From assembly GCF_002112505.1 (NCBI RefSeq), contig NZ_NEHW01000003.1:62001-126000 (forward strand): DNA of 64,000 nt, read 5' to 3'. The translations under genes and the position numbers were made by a program. The DNA comes from Pseudomonas sp. R28(2017). Its GTDB lineage: Bacteria; Pseudomonadota; Gammaproteobacteria; Pseudomonadales; Pseudomonadaceae. Shown piece by piece: positions 37,118 through 48,185 of the stretch. The notes beneath the pieces were generated by a model. That model did not search any database and had not been told where the DNA came from. It saw only the letters and a program-made list of their open reading frames with translations. Within the stretch, counting starts at the first letter, position 1. Each line of letters begins with the position of its first letter.

Positions 37118-37750
37118 ATGCTGCCGCGCGCCGAACAGAAGCTACAGACCCGCCAGGCCCTGCTGGACGCCGCCTGCCAGCTCATGGAGAGCGGCCGTGG
37201 CTTTGGCAGTATCAGCCTGCGTGAAGTGGCCAAGGCGGCCGGTATCGTGCCCACCGGTTTCTACCGACACTTTTCCGACATGGACGCCCTGGGCCTGGCG
37301 CTGGTTGCCGAAGTCGACGCCACGTTCCGCCAGACCATCCGCCTGGTGCGGCATAACGAATTCGAGCTCGGCGGCATCACCGATGCTTCCGTGCGCATCT
37401 TCCTCGACGTGGTCGCCGCCCACCGCGCCCAGTTCCTGTTCCTCGCCCGCGAGCAGTACGGCGGCTCGCAAGCCGTGCGCCAGGCCATTGCCCGCCTGCG
37501 CCAGGACATCAGCGACGACCTGGCCACCGACCTTGCGCGGATGAAGCGTTGGCAGCACCTGGACGGTGCGGCGCTGGCGGTAATGGCCGACCTGGTGGTG
37601 AAGACCGTGTTCGCCACCCTGCCGGAACTGATCGACAGCCCGGAGCCAGGTTATCCACAGGCGCTGACGGCACAGGAAAAGATCACCCAGCAGTTGCGCT
37701 TCATCTTCGTCGGCGCGCGGCACTGGCAAGGGCTGGGTAACCCGAGCTGA
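37118..37750 (+). CDS. TetR-family regulator, FabR/DesT-like
   Basis: 210 residues from ATG 37118; an in-frame GTG at 37085 would add 11 residues, and neither has a strong ribosome site. N-terminal HTH: SISLREVAKAAGIVPTGFYRHF (about 30-50), preceded by RAEQKLQTRQALLDAACQLM. The sequence AGIVPTGFYRHF is shared with FabR/DesT-like regulators of unsaturated fatty acid genes, but no desaturase gene is near, so the target is unknown. Confidence 0.82.
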   Translation: MLPRAEQKLQTRQALLDAACQLMESGRGFGSISLREVAKAAGIVPTGFYRHFSDMDALGLALVAEVDATFRQTIRLVRHNEFELGGITDASVRIFLDVVAAHRAQFLFLAREQYGGSQAVRQAIARLRQDISDDLATDLARMKRWQHLDGAALAVMADLVVKTVFATLPELIDSPEPGYPQALTAQEKITQQLRFIFVGARHWQGLGNPS

Positions 37751-37772
37751 TCGCTCGCCTGCTTCTGGCCCT

Positions 37773-37854
37773 TTCGCGGGCAAGCCCGCTCCCACAGGGA
37801 CCGCACCGGGGCTGAGGGCAACACAATACCTGTGGGAGCGGGCTTGCCCGCGAA
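37773..37854. repeat. REP pair after the TetR gene
   Basis: Inverted REP copies at 37773-37798 and 37829-37854 in the 177-nt gap before the epimerase gene. Confidence 0.9.
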
Positions 37855-37927
37855 GAGGCCGGCACAGCCAACCCGCAACCCTAGTTCTGCTACCATGGCG
37901 CCCTGCCCGAAAGCGACGAGCGCCCAC

Positions 37928-39025
37928 ATGCCCAACCCCCGCCCCGCCCTGCCCGAACTGGCCCGCTTCAACCAGCACTTCGCCGACCGCATCGTGCCGC
38001 TGTGGCAAGGCCCGGGCTGGAACGCCGACATGGCCCTGCCCTACGAGGCCCTGGACGCCCAGCATCGCCCTTTGCCGGTGCAGCGCTACCGGGCGATGGC
38101 CTGTGCTCGCCAGCTCTACCTGTTCAGCAGCCGCATCGGGCAGCCGGGTGCGGCCGAACGGGCGGCGGCACTGTTCCGTTCGTTGCAGAAGCACTTCCAC
38201 GACGCCGAGCACGGCGGCTGGTTCTACAGCATCGACGCCGAGGGCAAGCCGCTGGATCGGCGCAAGGACCTCTACACCCACGCCTTCATCGTGTTCGCTT
38301 GCGCGCACTACTGGGGCAAGGTCGGCGAAGGGCTGGTGGAAGCCACCCTCAATGCCGCCCTTGAAGTGGTCGACAAGCAGTTCGCGCGGGATGACGGCCT
38401 GTACGAAGCCAGCCTCGGCGAAGACTGGGCCGACCTCGGCAGCGGTCCGCTGCAGAACCCGCAGATGCACTTGGCAGAAGCCTTCCTGCAGGTGCTGGCG
38501 GTGCGTGAGGACGAGCACGTGCAGCAATCGCTGCTGCAATTGTGCGAATCACTGCAAGCACACTTCATCGAGCCACAGCATGGGCTGATGCTGGAAAAGC
38601 CAAGGGGCGCTGTGGATAACTGGTTCGAGCCGGGGCACCAGTTCGAATGGTTCTACCTGCTGGAAACCTCGCCGCTGCTGCGGGGGACCGCGCTGCATGC
38701 ATCCATCGACCGGGCCTTCGGCTATGCCGAGCTGTGTGGGGTAAACAATGCGGCAGTGCTGGCCATGCTCGATGTGGATGGCAAGGTGCTCGATGCGACC
38801 CAGCGGATCTGGGCACAGGCGGAATACCTGCGGGCACTGGTGTTGCGCCCGGGGAACGAAGCGAAACTACTGGTCCAGCTCAAGGCAATGGAACAGCAGT
38901 TCCTGCATGCCGGTGGCTGGTATGAGTGCCGGGATGGTGAGGGCGCGGTGAGCCGGCATGACATGCCTTCGACTACGCCCTATCACCTGGCAACCTGCCT
39001 GGAAGGTCTGCAGCGCTTGAACTGA
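37928..39025 (+). CDS. AGE-family (N-acylglucosamine 2-epimerase-like) sugar isomerase
   Basis: 365 residues from ATG 37928 (an in-frame ATG at 37895 is possible). (alpha/alpha)6-barrel family: RKDLYTHAFIVFACAHYW, NPQMHLAEAFLQVL, EPGHQFEWFYLLE and the C-terminal His in HDMPSTTPYHLATCLEG mark the active-site His residues of the AGE/mannose isomerase/cellobiose epimerase group. Exact sugar unknown; aldose-ketose isomerase of mannose type is likely. Confidence 0.83.
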   Translation: MPNPRPALPELARFNQHFADRIVPLWQGPGWNADMALPYEALDAQHRPLPVQRYRAMACARQLYLFSSRIGQPGAAERAAALFRSLQKHFHDAEHGGWFYSIDAEGKPLDRRKDLYTHAFIVFACAHYWGKVGEGLVEATLNAALEVVDKQFARDDGLYEASLGEDWADLGSGPLQNPQMHLAEAFLQVLAVREDEHVQQSLLQLCESLQAHFIEPQHGLMLEKPRGAVDNWFEPGHQFEWFYLLETSPLLRGTALHASIDRAFGYAELCGVNNAAVLAMLDVDGKVLDATQRIWAQAEYLRALVLRPGNEAKLLVQLKAMEQQFLHAGGWYECRDGEGAVSRHDMPSTTPYHLATCLEGLQRLN

Positions 39026-39029
39026 CGCA

Positions 39030-39093
39030 TTCGCGGGTAAACCCGCTCCCACAGCGACCGCACTGAACCTGTGGGAGCGGGCTTGCCCGCGAA
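39030..39093. repeat. REP pair, one degenerate arm
   Basis: Left arm 39030-39054 has core GCGGGTAAACCCGC; right arm 39068-39093 is canonical. Spacer only 13 nt. Between convergent epimerase and SDR genes. Confidence 0.85.
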
Positions 39094-39105
39094 GAGGCCT
39101 TCAGC

Positions 39106-39873
39106 TCAGCCCTTGGCCGACCGATCGATCGAGAAGCCTGCCCAGTCCTGGCTCACTGGCATCAGCTCGAGGCTGTTGATGTTGATGTGAGCTGGCTGGT
39201 TGAGAATCCAGAAAATGGTCTCGGCGATGTCCTGCGGCTGGATCGGCTCAGCGCCAGCGTAAGTGGCGTCGTACTTGGCCTGGTCGCCGCCGAAGCGCAC
39301 CAGCGAGAATTCGCTCTCGCACAACCCCGGCTCGATGTTGCTCACCCGCACCCCAGTACCGCGAAGGTCGCAGCGCAGGCTCAGAGAGAACTGGCCGACA
39401 AAAGCCTTGGTGCCGCCATACACGTTGCTGCCGGGGTACGGGTAATTGCCCGCCACCGAACCTACGTTGAGGATCGACGCACCGCGGCCGTGGGCGATCA
39501 GCCGTGGCAGCAGCAGACGGGTGGTGTACATCAGGCCTTTGATGTTGGTATCGACCATGGTTTCCCAATCGTCGAGGCTGCAGTTCTGCGCCGCATCCAC
39601 ACCCAGCGCCAGGCCCGCGTTGTTCACCAGGCCACGCAGCTTGTCGAAACCGGCCGGCAGGTTGGCGATGGCCTGTTCCATGGCCTTGCGGTCACGCACG
39701 TCGAGCACGAGGCCGTGCACTTCGGTCTTGGCCGACAGTTCGGCGCACAGGGCATCCAGGCGGTCCTTTCGACGGCCGGTGAGCACCAGCTTCCAGCCGG
39801 CTTCGGCGAAGCGGCGGGCGGTGGCCTCGCCAAAACCGGAAGTCGCGCCAGTGATGAATACGGTGGACGTCAT
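39106..39873 (-). CDS. Short-chain dehydrogenase/reductase, YdfG-like
   Basis: 255 residues from ATG 39873 (GAGGAAC upstream). Rossmann motif FITGATSGFGEATARRF (about 5-21), NNAG (about 85), catalytic Ser-Tyr-Lys with VGSVAGNYPY and VYGGTKAF. TGRRKDRL suggests NADP preference. YdfG-type enzymes oxidise L-allo-threonine and 3-hydroxy acids. Substrate here is inferred. Its upstream region carries the DnaA-box cluster. Confidence 0.86.
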   Translation of the reverse strand: MTSTVFITGATSGFGEATARRFAEAGWKLVLTGRRKDRLDALCAELSAKTEVHGLVLDVRDRKAMEQAIANLPAGFDKLRGLVNNAGLALGVDAAQNCSLDDWETMVDTNIKGLMYTTRLLLPRLIAHGRGASILNVGSVAGNYPYPGSNVYGGTKAFVGQFSLSLRCDLRGTGVRVSNIEPGLCESEFSLVRFGGDQAKYDATYAGAEPIQPQDIAETIFWILNQPAHININSLELMPVSQDWAGFSIDRSAKG

Positions 39874-40021
39874 GCTCTGTTCCTCACGGTAGGTTGTCAT
39901 CGGCAGCCTTGCAGCATGCCCGCGACAGGCGCTGGCGGCAAGCCGTTCAGGTCGCTGTTCATTTTTTGTTCATATGGGTCAAACCCTTGTGGCAGAGGGC
40001 CCGCCGCCAGCTATGCGCATG

Positions 40022-40432
40022 TTATCCACAAGGCTTTCCCCACGGATTGGGGGCAACTTGTCCACTGCGCGGAACCCTTTCAGCGTACCGTGGTCGGTGG
40101 ATATCTTTCCGGTGATGGCGCAACGCTTTCAAGCATGCCGCCTGCAGCGGTCTGTCCAAGGCTTTCCCACAGACTTATCCACAGGCATTCAGGCGGCTTT
40201 CACGGGGTGTGACCTGTGCAGAAAATGCTCATGAAATCATCCACAAAGGGCCACTGATCAAATTATGACCAGCGCTTTGCAGGCCTTGCAAATAAAGGCA
40301 TAGAGCGAGGTGCCACCATGTTTTCCACAGGCGGTTCCACATTAATCGTGGAAAACATTCAACCTGTGGAAACAAGGGCTTGCGAGGGGATTGTCGAGTG
40401 GGTCGAGAAAGATATGCGACAAGTTGTCCACA
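40022..40432. promoter_or_regulatory. Cluster of DnaA boxes in a gene-free region
   Basis: The 595-nt gap 39874-40468 has no gene. It holds two perfect TTATCCACA boxes (40022-40030, 40175-40183) and three one-mismatch boxes, TCATCCACA (40237-40245), TTTTCCACA (40321-40329) and TTGTCCACA (40424-40432), all on the plus strand. Weaker matches occur at 40058-40066, 40163-40171 and, on the minus strand, 40097-40105, 40347-40355 and 40365-40373. An imperfect IHF-like ATCAA-N4-TGA lies at 40257-40268. DnaA binding is an inference from the motif density. Confidence 0.65.
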
Positions 40433-40440
40433 CAGAGACC

Positions 40441-40459
40441 GGGGCTGCTTTGCAGCCCC
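40441..40459 (-). terminator. Hairpin after braG
   Basis: GGGGCTGC-ttt-GCAGCCCC, 10 nt beyond the braG stop. No T-tract on the minus strand; probable 3' end of the bra operon. Confidence 0.5.
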
Positions 40460-40468
40460 AGATTCAAT

Positions 40469-41181
40469 TCAATGTCCGCCCAAGTACGCGTTCCTCACCT
40501 CTTCATTGACCAGCAGCTCCTGCCCCGTCCCGCTCATGCGGATCTGCCCGTTGACCATCACATAAGCCCGGTCCGACAACTTCAGCGCATGGTTGGCGTT
40601 CTGCTCCACCAGGAAGATGGTCATGCCGCTCTTGGCCAGTTCGCGCAAGGTCGCGAAGATCTGCTTGACCACGATCGGCGCCAGCCCCAGCGAGGGCTCG
40701 TCCAGCAGCAACAGCTTTGGCCGGCTCATCAACGCCCGGGCAATGGCCAGCATCTGCTGCTCGCCACCGGACATGGTCATGGCGCGCTGGTTGCGCCGCT
40801 CCTTCAGGCGCGGGAACAGCTCGAACATGCGCTGCATGTCTTCAGCGGCATGTTTGTCGCCAATGGGGATGGTCCCCATCATCAGGTTCTCCTCGACGGT
40901 CATGTCGGGGAACACCCGGCGCCCTTCCGGCGACTGGGCGATGCCGTTGGACGCGATGTAGTGCGACGACTTGCGGGTGATATCGGTGCCCCGATAAACG
41001 ATATGCCCGGACGCCGCCCGCGGCTGGCCGAAGATCGACATCAGCAGGGTCGACTTGCCGGCACCGTTGGCGCCGATCAGGCTCACCGTCTCGCCTTCGT
41101 TGATGTGCATCGAAACTTTTTTCAGCGCCTGGATCGGCCCGTAGAAGACGTCCAGTTCCTTCAGTTCGAGAATGGGTGCAG

Positions 41182-41185
<4 letters not shown>
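40469..41185 (-). CDS. braG: Branched-chain amino acid ABC transporter ATPase (LivF type)
   Basis: 238 residues. Walker A GANGAGKSTLL, signature MSGGEQQMLAIARAL, Walker B LLLLDEPSLGLAP, switch VEQNANHALKLSDR. Last gene of braCDEFG; overlaps braF by ATGA. Energises high-affinity uptake of Leu, Ile, Val (and Ala/Thr in P. aeruginosa). Confidence 0.94.
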
Positions 41186-43355
<2,170 letters not shown>

Positions 43356-43357
43356 GT

Positions 43358-44272
43358 TCACACCTTAGCCACGAGCGGGCGACCCAGCAGGCCTTGTGGG
43401 CGGAAGATAAGGATCATCACCAGCAGCGAGAAGCTGAACACGTCCTTGTAGTCGGAGTTGATCAGGCCAGAGAACAGCGACTCGGAAATCCCCAGGATGA
43501 TCCCGCCGAGCATGGCGCCTGGCAGCGAACCGATGCCGCCAAGTACCGCGGCGGTGAATGCCTTGATCCCGATGATGAAGCCGGCGTAGAAGTCGAAGGT
43601 GCCGTAGTTCAGGGTGATCAGCACGCCGGCCAGCGCGGCCATCACCGCACCGATGACGAACACATAGGAAATCACCCGGTCGGTGTTGATGCCGAGGATC
43701 GAGGCCATCTTGCGGTCTTGCTGGGTGGCGCGGCACATGCGGCCGAGCTTGGTGTACTTGATCACGTAGGTGAGCAGGCCCATGCCGACGAACGCCGCTA
43801 CCAGGATGAAGATCTTGGTGTAGGTCAGTTGCACGAAGCCGGTGCCGACTTCGATGCGCATGGCGCCTTCCAGCAGGGTCGGCACGCCTTGCTGGCGGGC
43901 GCCCTGGCTGATCTGTGCGTAGTTCTGCAGGATCAGCGAGATGCCGATGGCACTGATCAGCGGTGCCAGGCGGGTGGAGTTGCGCAGGGGTTTGTAGGCG
44001 ATGCGCTCGATGGTGAAGCCATACACGCCCGTGACGACGATGGTGAACAACAGCGTGCCCAGCATCAGCAGCGGGAACGACTCGATACCGAAGTAGGCCA
44101 GCAATGCCAGGCTGATCGCCGCGAGGTACGCGGAGATCATGTACACCTCGCCGTGCGCGAAGTTGATCATGCCGATGATGCCATAGACCATTGTGTAGCC
44201 GATGGCGATCAGGCCATAGACCGACCCGAGGGTCAGGCCGTTGACCAGTTGCTGCAGGAAAATACCATCCAT
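43358..44272 (-). CDS. braD: Branched-chain amino acid ABC transporter permease (LivH type)
   Basis: 304 residues, about eight membrane helices. GMINFAHGEVYMISAYLAAI and GRMCRATQQDRKMASILGIN are LivH signatures. Lies 154 nt after braC with a strong hairpin in the gap, so it is read less than braC. Confidence 0.94.
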   Translation of the reverse strand: MDGIFLQQLVNGLTLGSVYGLIAIGYTMVYGIIGMINFAHGEVYMISAYLAAISLALLAYFGIESFPLLMLGTLLFTIVVTGVYGFTIERIAYKPLRNSTRLAPLISAIGISLILQNYAQISQGARQQGVPTLLEGAMRIEVGTGFVQLTYTKIFILVAAFVGMGLLTYVIKYTKLGRMCRATQQDRKMASILGINTDRVISYVFVIGAVMAALAGVLITLNYGTFDFYAGFIIGIKAFTAAVLGGIGSLPGAMLGGIILGISESLFSGLINSDYKDVFSFSLLVMILIFRPQGLLGRPLVAKV

Positions 44273-44393
44273 AACGCAATCTCACCTGAGCGAGACTGCA
44301 CAAGCGCTGACTACCACAAGCCACGGATGAAGCGGGCCTGGCAGCGCAGAACCGTGCACGTCTCCGAATAAGGACCGGTACCGCAGGGGCAAT

Positions 44394-44415
44394 GGCCCGG
44401 ACGGGCGTCCGGGCC
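44394..44415 (-). terminator. Intercistronic hairpin between braC and braD
   Basis: GGCCCGGAC-gccc-GTCCGGGCC (minus-strand reading), a perfect 9-bp GC-rich stem 11 nt after the braC stop, with no U-tract. Typical of a stabilising or partly terminating element that keeps the binding protein in excess of the membrane parts. Confidence 0.6.
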
Positions 44416-44426
44416 AGCTGCCGTTA

Positions 44427-45563
44427 TTATTTTTGTTTTTCCAGCTGGTGGTACTTGCCGTCCTTGTCCCACTGGTAGACCACGTAGTCGGAGACGGTCA
44501 GGTCGCCCTTGCTGTCCCACTTCTTCTCGCCCATGACGGTCTTGACCGGGTTGGCCTTGAGCCATTTGGCGGCGTCTTCGCCCTTGTTCGACTTGGCGCC
44601 GTTGAACGCGGCCGCCAGTGCCTGCAGCGACGCGTAGGCGTACAGGGTGTAGCCTTCCGGCTCGGTACCGGCCTTGCGGAACTCCTCCACCACCGCCTTG
44701 CTGTCTGGCAGCAGGCGTGGGTCGGCACCGAAGGTCATGTACACGCCATCGACGTACTGCGCACCACCGGCGGTGGACACCAGTTCGTCGGTGACGATGC
44801 CGTCATCGGACATGAACTTGACGTCCTTCAGGCCCTGCTCGCGCAGCTGGCGCACCAGCGGGCCGGCTTCCGGGTGCAGGCCACCGAAGTAGACCACGTC
44901 GGCACCGGCGGCGCGGATCTTGGTGACCACGGCGCTGAAGTCTTTCTCGCCACGGGTCAGGCCTTCGTACAGCACCGGCTTGACGCCACGCTTCTCCAAC
45001 TGCGCCTTGGTCGCATCGGCCAGGCCCTGGCCGTAGGTGTCCTTGTCGTGCAGCACCGCGACCTTCTTGCCCTTGAGCACGTCGACGATGTAGTCGCCGG
45101 CGACGATGCCCTGCTGGTCGTCGCGGCCGCACATGCGGAACATGGCAGAAAGGCCACGCTCGGTAACCTGCGGGTTGGTCGAGCCTGGGGTAATGGCGAT
45201 CACGCCAGCCTCGTCATACACCTCGGAGGCCGGAATGGTGTTGGAGGAGCAGAAGTGCCCGACCACGCCGATCACCTTGTCCTGGTCGACCAGGCGGTTG
45301 GCCACGGCCACGGCCTGCTTCGGCTCGCAAGCGTCATCGCCTTTCACCAGGACGATCTTCTCGCCATTCACGCCGCCTGCGGCGTTGATCTTGTCGGCCG
45401 CTGCCTGCGCACCTTTCATGTACTGCTCGCCAAACGCTGCGTTGGCCCCGGTCATGGGGCCCGCGACGCCGATCTTGACGTCGGCCTGAACATACGAAGA
45501 AACACCCAGTGCCGTAGCTACGGCCAGAGCCAGGAAACCTTTCTTGTAAAACGTCTGCGACAT
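44427..45563 (-). CDS. braC: Branched-chain amino acid-binding periplasmic protein
   Basis: 378 residues. Signal peptide 1-27 (GFLALAVATALGVSSYVQA-DVK), then the Leu/Ile/Val-binding fold (VKIGVAGPMTGANAAFGEQY; VVGHFCSSNTIPASEVYDE; AITPGSTNP). Start has AGGAG nine bases upstream. First gene of the bra operon and behind a consensus sigma54 promoter. Confidence 0.95.
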   Translation of the reverse strand: MSQTFYKKGFLALAVATALGVSSYVQADVKIGVAGPMTGANAAFGEQYMKGAQAAADKINAAGGVNGEKIVLVKGDDACEPKQAVAVANRLVDQDKVIGVVGHFCSSNTIPASEVYDEAGVIAITPGSTNPQVTERGLSAMFRMCGRDDQQGIVAGDYIVDVLKGKKVAVLHDKDTYGQGLADATKAQLEKRGVKPVLYEGLTRGEKDFSAVVTKIRAAGADVVYFGGLHPEAGPLVRQLREQGLKDVKFMSDDGIVTDELVSTAGGAQYVDGVYMTFGADPRLLPDSKAVVEEFRKAGTEPEGYTLYAYASLQALAAAFNGAKSNKGEDAAKWLKANPVKTVMGEKKWDSKGDLTVSDYVVYQWDKDGKYHQLEKQK

Positions 45564-45623
45564 GAGGTGGTGCTCCTAGAGTTTTTTTTGGTTGGCACTA
45601 CAACTTCTCAGCCCTGTGCTCAG

Positions 45624-45639
45624 AGCAAGGGCCGTGCCA
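45624..45639 (-). promoter_or_regulatory. Consensus sigma54 promoter of braCDEFG
   Basis: Minus strand TGGCAC-GGCCC-TTGCT: full agreement with the -24/-12 RpoN consensus (TGGCACG-N4-TTGCW). It lies 60 nt upstream of the braC ATG, giving a leader of roughly 48 nt. Confidence 0.82.
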
Positions 45640-45667
45640 TCGGTTTTGTCTTCCGGGAAAACTCACT

Positions 45668-45816
45668 GCAACGGTCGCCCCCAGGCGACCGACGGCCTTT
45701 TCTTTATTGAGCGTGCAACCGTCTGCCACGCGGCAGGCGCCACCACACGTACAGACAAGGAGCAACCGTCAGGTGCCATCATTGCAACCCTGGCAAAGTG
45801 TTTACGTGCAACCGCC
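45668..45816. repeat. Four spaced GCAACSGYC motifs upstream of braC
   Basis: GCAACGGTC at 45668, GCAACCGTC at 45715 and 45762, GCAACCGCC at 45808: steps of 47, 47 and 46 nt. The sequences between them are not alike. Also in this 470-nt gap (45564-46033): hairpin GGTCGCC-ccca-GGCGACC followed by a T-rich stretch near 45673-45705. Role unknown. Confidence 0.45.
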
Positions 45817-45840
45817 CTGTAACAGTGGACGTCACCGAAG

Positions 45841-45857
45841 TGCACACCGCTGGTGCG
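45841..45857. promoter_or_regulatory. NtrC-like dyad upstream of the braC sigma54 promoter
   Basis: TGCACA-ccgct-GGTGCG differs from TGCACC-N5-GGTGCA at two positions, about 210 nt upstream of the promoter. A further half site GGTGCA lies at 45893-45898. Enhancer binding is an inference. Confidence 0.5.
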
Positions 45858-45932
45858 CGACTGCTACAGGCAGCACTGTTTCAAGGCTAGCTGGTGCACG
45901 GAAAAATCACCTGAATTGGCCATTACACGGCC

Positions 45933-45958
45933 TCTGTGGGCGCGGGCTTGCCCGCGAA
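45933..45958. repeat. Single REP element upstream of pncB
   Basis: One REP copy (variant CTGTGGGCGCGGGCTTGCCC) without an inverted partner, 75 nt before the pncB ATG. Confidence 0.8.
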
Positions 45959-46033
45959 CAGGCCGGCCCAGACACAACAAGACCGAAAAGACTGGCACAA
46001 TGTCCCCCATTCGCCGTTTCCGGAGCCCCCTTG

Positions 46034-47239
46034 ATGAGCGAGAGCGCATTTGCCGAGCGCATCGTGCACAACCTGCTCGACACCGACTTCTACAAGCTCA
46101 CCATGATGCAGGGCGTGCTACACAACTACCCGGACGCCGACGTCGAATGGGAATTTCGCTGCCGCAACGGCGAGGACCTGCGCCCTTACCTTGGCGAGAT
46201 CCGCCATCAACTCGAGCTGCTCAGCGACCTGACCCTGGATGATGGCCAGCCGGCCTTCCTCGAACGCATCAGCTTTCTCAAGCCCGACTTCCTGCGCTTT
46301 CTGCGCCTGTTCCGCTTCAATTTGCGCTATGTGCGCATCGGCATCGAGAACGACCAGCTGTTCCTGCGCCTGAAAGGCCCGTGGCTGCATGTGATCCTGT
46401 TCGAAGTGCCGCTGCTGGCCATCATCAGCGAAGTGCGCAACCGCCACCTGCACCCACGCATGCGCCTGGCCGAGGCCCGTGACCAGCTGTACCGCAAGTT
46501 CGACTGGCTGCGCGCCCACGCCAGCGACGACGAACTGGCCGACCTGCAGGTCGCCGATTTCGGCACCCGTCGGCGTTTTTCCAGCCGTGTGCAGGAAGAC
46601 GTGGTGCGCGTGCTGCGCGACGACTTCCCCGGCCGCTTCGTCGGCACCAGCAACGTCGACCTGGCATGGAAACTGGATATCAAGCCGCTGGGTACCATGG
46701 CCCACGAGTGGATCATGGCCCACCAGCAGCTCGGCCCGCGCCTGATCGACAGCCAGATCGCCGCGCTGGACTGCTGGGTCCGCGAGTACCGCGGCCTGCT
46801 CGGCATCGCCTTGACCGACTGCATCACCATGGATGCCTTCCTCAACGATTTCGACTTGTACTTCGCCAAGCTGTTCGACGGCCTGCGCCATGACTCGGGC
46901 GAGCCGGTAGCCTGGGCGGAAAAGGCCATCGCCCATTACCAGCAGCTGGGTATCGACCCGATGACCAAGACCCTGGTGTTCTCCGACGGCCTCAACCTGA
47001 CCCGCTCGCTGGACATCTTTCGTGCCCTGCGCGGGCGCATCAACGTCAGTTTCGGCATCGGCACCAACCTCACCTGTGACATCCCCGGTGTGGCGCCGAT
47101 GAACATCGTGCTTAAAATGACCGACTGCAACGGCTCGCCGGTGGCGAAGATCTCCGACGAAGCCGCCAAGACCCAGTGCCGCGACGAGAACTTCGTCGCC
47201 TACATGCGTCACGTATTCAAAGTCCCCAGCAAGGAGTAA
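46034..47239 (+). CDS. pncB: Nicotinate phosphoribosyltransferase
   Basis: 401 residues from ATG 46034 (GGAG nine bases upstream); frames reaching further upstream cross REP DNA and are rejected. [20 protein letters not shown] at the start and the phospho-His region [16 protein letters not shown] (His224) are diagnostic. Makes nicotinate mononucleotide from nicotinate and PRPP in NAD salvage. Three nucleotides before nadE: one operon. Confidence 0.95.
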   Translation: MSESAFAERIVHNLLDTDFYKLTMMQGVLHNYPDADVEWEFRCRNGEDLRPYLGEIRHQLELLSDLTLDDGQPAFLERISFLKPDFLRFLRLFRFNLRYVRIGIENDQLFLRLKGPWLHVILFEVPLLAIISEVRNRHLHPRMRLAEARDQLYRKFDWLRAHASDDELADLQVADFGTRRRFSSRVQEDVVRVLRDDFPGRFVGTSNVDLAWKLDIKPLGTMAHEWIMAHQQLGPRLIDSQIAALDCWVREYRGLLGIALTDCITMDAFLNDFDLYFAKLFDGLRHDSGEPVAWAEKAIAHYQQLGIDPMTKTLVFSDGLNLTRSLDIFRALRGRINVSFGIGTNLTCDIPGVAPMNIVLKMTDCNGSPVAKISDEAAKTQCRDENFVAYMRHVFKVPSKE

Positions 47240-47242
47240 CCC

Positions 47243-48070
47243 ATGCAAGCGGTTCAGCAAGAGATTGCCCAGGCGCTGAAGGTACAGCCGCCGTTCGCCG
47301 ACGCCGCTGCGCTCGAGGCCGAAGTCGCCCGGCGCGTGGCGTTCATCAAGGACTGCCTGGCCCATGCCCGGCTCAAGACCCTGGTGCTGGGCATCAGCGG
47401 CGGCGTCGATTCGCTGACCGCCGCCCTGCTCGCCCAGCGCGCCGTCAACGAGCTGCGCGCCGAAACCGGCGACAAGGCCTACACCTTCATTGCCGTGCGC
47501 CTGCCCTACCACGTGCAGCATGACGAGCACGACGCCCAGGCCTGCCTGGAGGTGATCAAGGCCGATGAAGTGCACACCGTCGACATCGCCCCGGCGGTGA
47601 AAGCGCTGGCAGCAGAAGTGGTGGAATTGAAGAACGGTTCACCGACCCTGGTGGACTTCGTCGTCGGCAACGTCAAGGCGCGGACCCGCATGGTTGCCCA
47701 GTACACCATCGCCGGCGCCCGCGCGGGCCTGGTGATCGGCACCGACCACGCCGCCGAGGCGGTGATGGGTTTCTTTACCAAGTTCGGTGATGGTGCCTGC
47801 GACCTGGCGCCGCTGAGCGGGCTGGTGAAGAACCAGGTGCGGGCGATCGCGCGCAGCTTTGGCGCGCCGGAGTCGCTGGTGGAGAAGGTGCCGACCGCGG
47901 ACCTTGAAGACCTGGAGCCGGGCAAGCCGGACGAGGCATCCCACGGCGTGACCTACCAGCAGATCGATGCCTTCCTGCATGGGCTGCCGGTGGACCAGGC
48001 GGCGTTCGACATCATCGTCGCCACCTACCGCAAGACCCAGCACAAGCGCGAACTGCCGTTCGCCCCATAA
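47243..48070 (+). CDS. nadE: NH3-dependent NAD+ synthetase
   Basis: 275 residues. PP-loop GISGGVDS (residues 50-57), then [15 protein letters not shown] and [21 protein letters not shown]. No glutaminase domain, so it is the ammonia-using form. Converts deamido-NAD to NAD. With pncB it forms a complete short salvage operon, as PA4919-PA4920 in P. aeruginosa. Confidence 0.95.
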   Translation: MQAVQQEIAQALKVQPPFADAAALEAEVARRVAFIKDCLAHARLKTLVLGISGGVDSLTAALLAQRAVNELRAETGDKAYTFIAVRLPYHVQHDEHDAQACLEVIKADEVHTVDIAPAVKALAAEVVELKNGSPTLVDFVVGNVKARTRMVAQYTIAGARAGLVIGTDHAAEAVMGFFTKFGDGACDLAPLSGLVKNQVRAIARSFGAPESLVEKVPTADLEDLEPGKPDEASHGVTYQQIDAFLHGLPVDQAAFDIIVATYRKTQHKRELPFAP

Positions 48071-48075
48071 AAAGC

Positions 48076-48157
48076 TTCGCGGGCAAGCCCGCTCCCACAG
48101 GATAAGCACTACGCTCAAGGGCAGTGTTTAACCTGTGGGAGCGGGCTTGCCCGCGAA
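48076..48157. repeat. REP pair between nadE and azu
   Basis: Inverted REP copies at 48076-48101 and 48132-48157 between the convergent genes. Confidence 0.9.
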
Positions 48158-48185
48158 TAGGCCCTAGAAGCCTATACAGCTGTCA

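Noticed and set aside
40022..40432. The DnaA-box cluster as the chromosomal origin
   Set aside because: No dnaA, dnaN, rpmH or gidA/mnmG nearby and no clear AT-rich unwinding element; a titration or regulatory locus fits better.
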